DNA from: Skermanella rosea | Lineage (GTDB): Bacteria; Pseudomonadota; Alphaproteobacteria; Azospirillales; Azospirillaceae | Length of the DNA stretch: 64,000 nucleotides | Direction of reading: 5' to 3' | Assembly: GCF_016806835.2 (NCBI RefSeq) | Contig: NZ_CP086114.1 | Coordinates: 248,001-312,000, forward strand | Shown: positions 61,007 to 64,000 of the stretch, piece by piece | Numbering within the stretch: the first letter of the stretch is position 1 | Layout: each line of letters opens with the position of its first letter | Position numbers and translations under genes: made by a program | Notes under the pieces: model-generated | Told to the model about the DNA's origin: nothing | Database searches by the model: none | What the model saw: only the letters and a program-made list of their open reading frames with translations

Positions 61007-61200
61007 TGGGAAACCCTTTCACAAATAGAGGTGTTGCTTGCACGCGATTCCACAGAATCGCGGCAGTCGAGTGGGCATTTTCAGGTAAGAGGATTGTCGG
61101 CACGGCACTGATCTTATCAGTGCAAGGCTAAATCGTCTGGCCGTCTATCGACACTGCCATAATGGGGCCTGGCGCCCCATTAATCAAGGATATTAAAATT
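61007..61200 (-). promoter_or_regulatory. Structured 5' leader of the cspA gene
   Basis: Several hairpins precede the gene: gcgatt/aatcgc near 61059-61076, gcactgat/atcagtgc (three-base loop) near 61107-61125, and taatgggg/ccccatta (61160-61167 and 61175-61182). A long, structured leader is usual for cold-shock genes, where temperature changes its folding. The outermost hairpin may instead end the upstream IclR transcript. Confidence 0.45.
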
Positions 61201-61255
61201 GTTTCGCCTGATTGGCTGGTTTATTTTGCTTTTTCTTCGGAGCGGAATGCAACCT

Positions 61256-62092
61256 TCAGGTACTTCCGAATGTCTGGATCTTCCGGGCCATTTCGGCCAG
61301 GCGCGGCCCCAGATCCTGCTCCAGCCGCTCGCGGCTCAGCAGATAGGCAGGGCCGCCGCAGTTGAAGGCCAGCGCCGGCATTTCGTGCCGCGGCGTGCGG
61401 AGCGGCACGGCGACCGAATTCACCTCGGTCTGCCACTCGCCTATGTTGGTGCAGAAGCCCCGCGTGCGGACCTGCTCGATCGCGCGCAGGATCTCCTCCT
61501 CGTGGCGCGGCCAGTGTTCCTCGCCGACCTTGGCGCGGATCTGTTGCAGCAGGCTGGTGCGCTCGGCCTCGTCGGCGCCGGCCAGATAGGCGCGACCCAT
61601 GCTGGAGCGCGCCAGCGAGATGCGCGAGCCGACGTCGAGCTGGAGCGAGACCACGCTGCTGGCGCGGGCGCAGGCGACATAGATCATGCTGAGGTCGTCG
61701 CGCCCGCCAAGCCCCACCAGCACGCCGCTGCCGGCATGGCGGGCCAGCTCGTCCATGTAGGGCTGGGCGGTGTCCCGGATCCTCAGGCCGCCCAGGCAGG
61801 CATAGCCCAGGCCCAGCACGGGCACGCCGATGCGGTACTTGCCGCTGTCCTCCAGGTAGACGAGGTAGCCCAGCTTGGACAGCGTATAGGTCAGGCGGGA
61901 GACGGTGGGCTTGGGCAGGCCGCAGCGCTGGGACAGTTCCTGGTTGCCGAGCGGACCGTCGGTCGGGCGGAAGCATCTCAGGATCTCCAACCCGCGGTAG
62001 AGCGCGCCGACGAACTGGCGGTCACCCGCGAAAGGGCCGTCGTCATCCAGCGCGGGAACGTCGGCAGTGGGTTGCTTGACCCGCTTCTTCAA
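61256..62092 (-). CDS. IclR family transcriptional regulator
   Basis: A 278-residue regulator. The winged helix is at about 25-85 (LEILRCFRPTDGPLGNQELSQRCGLPKPTVSRLTYTLSKLGYL); the GAF-like effector domain follows with PYMDELARHAGSGVLVG and the C-terminal region containing RGFCTNIGEWQTEVNSVAVPL. ATG 62092. It is divergent from the AmiC-AmiR genes, and no catabolic gene is adjacent downstream. The pim-like operon nearby is one possible target. Confidence 0.92.
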   Translation of the reverse strand: MKKRVKQPTADVPALDDDGPFAGDRQFVGALYRGLEILRCFRPTDGPLGNQELSQRCGLPKPTVSRLTYTLSKLGYLVYLEDSGKYRIGVPVLGLGYACLGGLRIRDTAQPYMDELARHAGSGVLVGLGGRDDLSMIYVACARASSVVSLQLDVGSRISLARSSMGRAYLAGADEAERTSLLQQIRAKVGEEHWPRHEEEILRAIEQVRTRGFCTNIGEWQTEVNSVAVPLRTPRHEMPALAFNCGGPAYLLSRERLEQDLGPRLAEMARKIQTFGST

Positions 62093-62295
62093 CGCATCAA
62101 CTCCATGGCGGCCAGTGCCGGCCGTTCATATCATCGGCAGGACAGGAATCCAGCGGAAAGACGATCCGCGCCGCGGGTCCGCGCAAATGGAGTAAAATTC
62201 TCGCGAAGGGTGAAGGCCGCAGAAAATTTGCCATAGCTCAAAGCGCCCGCTTGACAGGAACCGCGGGCACCTTCAGTCTTGCTTCATGTTCGCCA

Positions 62296-62401
62296 GGGGC
62301 AAAGATCGCTCCGTGATGATGCGGGCAAAGTAATACCACATAAGCCGCTGGTCGGCCGAGGCAAAGGCGCCCACAGCACTTGATGCTGGCGGGCGCTTTT
62401 T
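62296..62401 (+). promoter_or_regulatory. ANTAR-type antitermination leader of amiC-amiR
   Basis: This leader has a first hairpin (ggggc 62296-62300, loop aaagatc, gctcc 62308-62312) and a second one (ggc 62360-62362, hexaloop aaaggc, gcc 62369-62371). The second loop has A at position 1 and G at position 4, the pattern bound by ANTAR domains. Its 3' arm overlaps an intrinsic terminator (gcgccc-a-cagca / tgctg-gc-gggcgc, 62367-62396, then ttttt). The ANTAR protein AmiR is encoded two genes on. A ttgaca lies at 62251-62256. Read-through when AmiR is free is the inferred logic. Confidence 0.65.
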
Positions 62402-62422
62402 GCGTTGCTGGATTGGAATGCC

Positions 62423-63592
62423 GTGACAAAACACAGGTGTTTTCAAGTCGGAGTCATGTTCTCGTCCACCGGGCCCTACAGCGTGGTCGCCCGGTCGATG
62501 CTGAACGGGGCGCTCCTGGCCCTGGAGGAACTCAACGGCGACCCGGAATTCCCGGTCGAACTGGTGCCGGCGGTGATCAATCCCGGCGGCGAACTGGCGC
62601 GCTATCCCGCCTGCGCCGCGAGCCTGCTCGCCGGCCGCAGCATCCGGCACGTCGTCGGCTGCTACACCTCGTCCAGCCGCAAGGAAGTCATCCCGCTGTT
62701 CGAGAAGCACGACGCGCTGCTGTGGTACCCGTCCCATTACGAAGGGTTCGAGAGCAGCGACAACGTCGTCTATACCGGGGCCGCCCCCAACCAGCACATC
62801 GTGCCGCTGCTGGACCACCTGCTGACCCAGTGCGGCAGGACGGCCTGGTGCATCGGCTCCAACTATATCTGGGCGTGGGAGAACAACCGGATCCTGCGGC
62901 AGGCGGTGGTGGGGCAGGGCGGGTCGGTCGCGGCCGAGCGCTATTTCGCCGTCGGCGAAACCGACTTCAGCCGCGTGATCGAGCAGATCCTGGAGACGCG
63001 GCCCAGCTTCGTGTTCAACACGCTGATCGGCGAGTCCGCCTACCAGTTCCTGCGCGACTTCAGGACCATGGCGCGGGAACGCGGCATCGACCAGCCGCGC
63101 GAGATCCCGGTCGCGAGCTGCTCGCTGTCGGAACCGGAGCTGGAGGCGATCGGCGGCGACGCGGTCGACGGCCATCTCAGCTCCAGCGTCTATTTCTCCT
63201 CGATCGCGTCGGCCGCCAACCGCGCCTTCGTCCAGGCCTACCGTCGGCGCTTCCCCGACGGGCCGGCCATGTCGGCGGACGCCGAGGCGTCCTACGTGGC
63301 GATGGGCCTCCTGGCCCGCGCACTGGCCCATGCCGGGACCGACGACATCGCCCAAGTGAAGTCGGCGGTGACCCGGCTCCGGCTCCAGGCGCCGCAGGGG
63401 GAGGTCTGGATGGACGAGGATACGTTCCACGCCTACCTGACGCCCCGCATCGGGCGGTCCAACCGGAACGCCCGGTTCGACATCATCATGGAGGCTCCGC
63501 AGCCAGTCCGCCCCGATCCCTACCTGGTGTGGAACTCGTCCCGCTACGACGAGACCGTGCGGCCGGCCCGGAACCTGAAAGCGGTGTCATGA
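62423..63592 (+). CDS. amiC: AmiC-like amide-sensing periplasmic-fold regulator
   Basis: A 389-residue type I periplasmic-binding-protein fold without a signal peptide, as in cytoplasmic AmiC, which holds AmiR inactive until it binds a short amide. The N-terminal VGVMFSSTGPYSVVARSMLNGA and the ligand-region ALLWYPSHYEGFESS, plus WCIGSNYIWAWENNRI, are characteristic. GTG 62423 is chosen; a TTG at 62405 is possible but would overlap the leader terminator's U tract. It ends in ATGA overlap with the AmiR gene. A urea/amide ABC receptor is the alternative, but the missing signal peptide and the AmiR partner favour AmiC. Confidence 0.85.
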   Translation: MTKHRCFQVGVMFSSTGPYSVVARSMLNGALLALEELNGDPEFPVELVPAVINPGGELARYPACAASLLAGRSIRHVVGCYTSSSRKEVIPLFEKHDALLWYPSHYEGFESSDNVVYTGAAPNQHIVPLLDHLLTQCGRTAWCIGSNYIWAWENNRILRQAVVGQGGSVAAERYFAVGETDFSRVIEQILETRPSFVFNTLIGESAYQFLRDFRTMARERGIDQPREIPVASCSLSEPELEAIGGDAVDGHLSSSVYFSSIASAANRAFVQAYRRRFPDGPAMSADAEASYVAMGLLARALAHAGTDDIAQVKSAVTRLRLQAPQGEVWMDEDTFHAYLTPRIGRSNRNARFDIIMEAPQPVRPDPYLVWNSSRYDETVRPARNLKAVS

Positions 63593-64000
63593 CCGCGGCC
63601 CGGCTGGTCCAGAACTTTCGCGGCGTGCGGGCGCTGCTGGCCGTGGCCGACGCCGGCGCGGTCGAGACGGTCGCGGGAACGCTCAAGAAGCTGGGCGCGG
63701 TCGTCTCCGTCACGTCGCCCGATCTGCTGACGCGGGAGATGCTGGCCGGCTTCGACGTGCTGTTCCTGGACCTGGACCTAGGCATCCCCGAAGGCTGCGC
63801 CTGGGCGCGGCTCGGGCAGGCGCCGCCGCTGCCGGTCGTCGGCATCGTCGGAGTGGAGGCGCCCAGCCAGCTGAAGGCCCTGCTCCAGCTCGGCGTCACC
63901 GCCCATCTGCGGAAACCCGTCCAGGGCGCCAGCGTCTACGCCGCCCTCTATCTCGGGATCAACGAGTTCAACCGCCGCCGCTCGGTCGAGGGCCGATTGG
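63589..64000 (+). CDS. amiR: AmiR-like ANTAR antiterminator, partial at window end
   Basis: The first 137 residues of a response-regulator-like protein are visible (LLAVADAGAVETVAGTLKKLG, LFLDLDLGIPEG, GVTAHLRKPVQGASVYAAL). The receiver is atypical, as in AmiR, and the helix leading towards the ANTAR domain (INEFNRRRSVEGR) is just entered when the window ends. The start overlaps the amiC stop, so the two proteins are made together, matching their known complex. The C-terminal ANTAR motif itself is not visible here. Confidence 0.85.
   Translation, partial: MTAARLVQNFRGVRALLAVADAGAVETVAGTLKKLGAVVSVTSPDLLTREMLAGFDVLFLDLDLGIPEGCAWARLGQAPPLPVVGIVGVEAPSQLKALLQLGVTAHLRKPVQGASVYAALYLGINEFNRRRSVEGRL

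Overview
The window is GC-rich DNA, almost certainly from an alphaproteobacterium. Gene content (pimeloyl/acyl-CoA catabolism, TRAP and Tct solute transporters, DUF29 proteins, a PKD/FecR/cyclase operon) suggests Rhodospirillales, probably an Azospirillum/Skermanella-like soil bacterium. That placement is an inference; no rRNA or tRNA gene was recognised.

Layout. 1-3.9 kb: TerC-like membrane protein, malic enzyme MaeB, TetR regulator. 3.9-12.9 kb (minus): a three-gene operon encoding a LysM/FecR-domain secreted protein, a 1620-residue protein with 15 PKD repeats, and a Cache-HAMP class III nucleotide cyclase. It reads as an envelope-linked sensory module and is the best candidate for a little-described system. 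13-17.1 kb (minus): fused TRAP permease, TAXI binding protein and Ldh-type dehydrogenase, with a divergent FCD-type GntR regulator. 18.1-26 kb: amine or amino-acid transport and transamination. A class IV aminotransferase and a PotA-like ATPase are separated by an IS110 element (with a structured candidate bridge-RNA leader) from a class III aminotransferase, a PotD-like binding protein and two permeases. 26-29.5 kb: YciI and cupin proteins, a hydrolase remnant, MFS exporter, LysR. 29.5-34.4 kb: divergent acyl-CoA cluster (SDR, MaoC, acyl-CoA synthetase / crotonase, nitronate monooxygenase). 34.4-37.4 kb: VapC remnant, PEP-CTERM protein, AzgA-like purine permease. 37.8-43.5 kb: Tct tripartite transporter, a second TerC paralogue, GntR regulator, CBS-BON protein.

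43.5-54 kb is an accessory, decaying region. It has a VapBC-type module with truncated toxin, two head-to-head DUF29 genes, an AT-rich stretch, gene fragments, and a 5,991-bp transposon (46772-52762) with 167-bp terminal inverted repeats and a 6-bp target duplication. The transposon encodes a resolvase, a frameshifted DDE transposase and an AAA ATPase, and carries a LysR/quinone-oxidoreductase pair. It has split an XRE-ImmA/IrrE gene whose N-terminal half also carries a frameshifting 14-bp tandem duplication.

54-64 kb: serine hydrolase, a pimeloyl-CoA-type beta-oxidation operon, a small membrane protein, CspA, IclR, and an AmiC-AmiR pair cut by the window end. Upstream of amiC is a leader with ANTAR-type hexaloop hairpins, one of which overlaps an intrinsic terminator. 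This predicts transcription antitermination.
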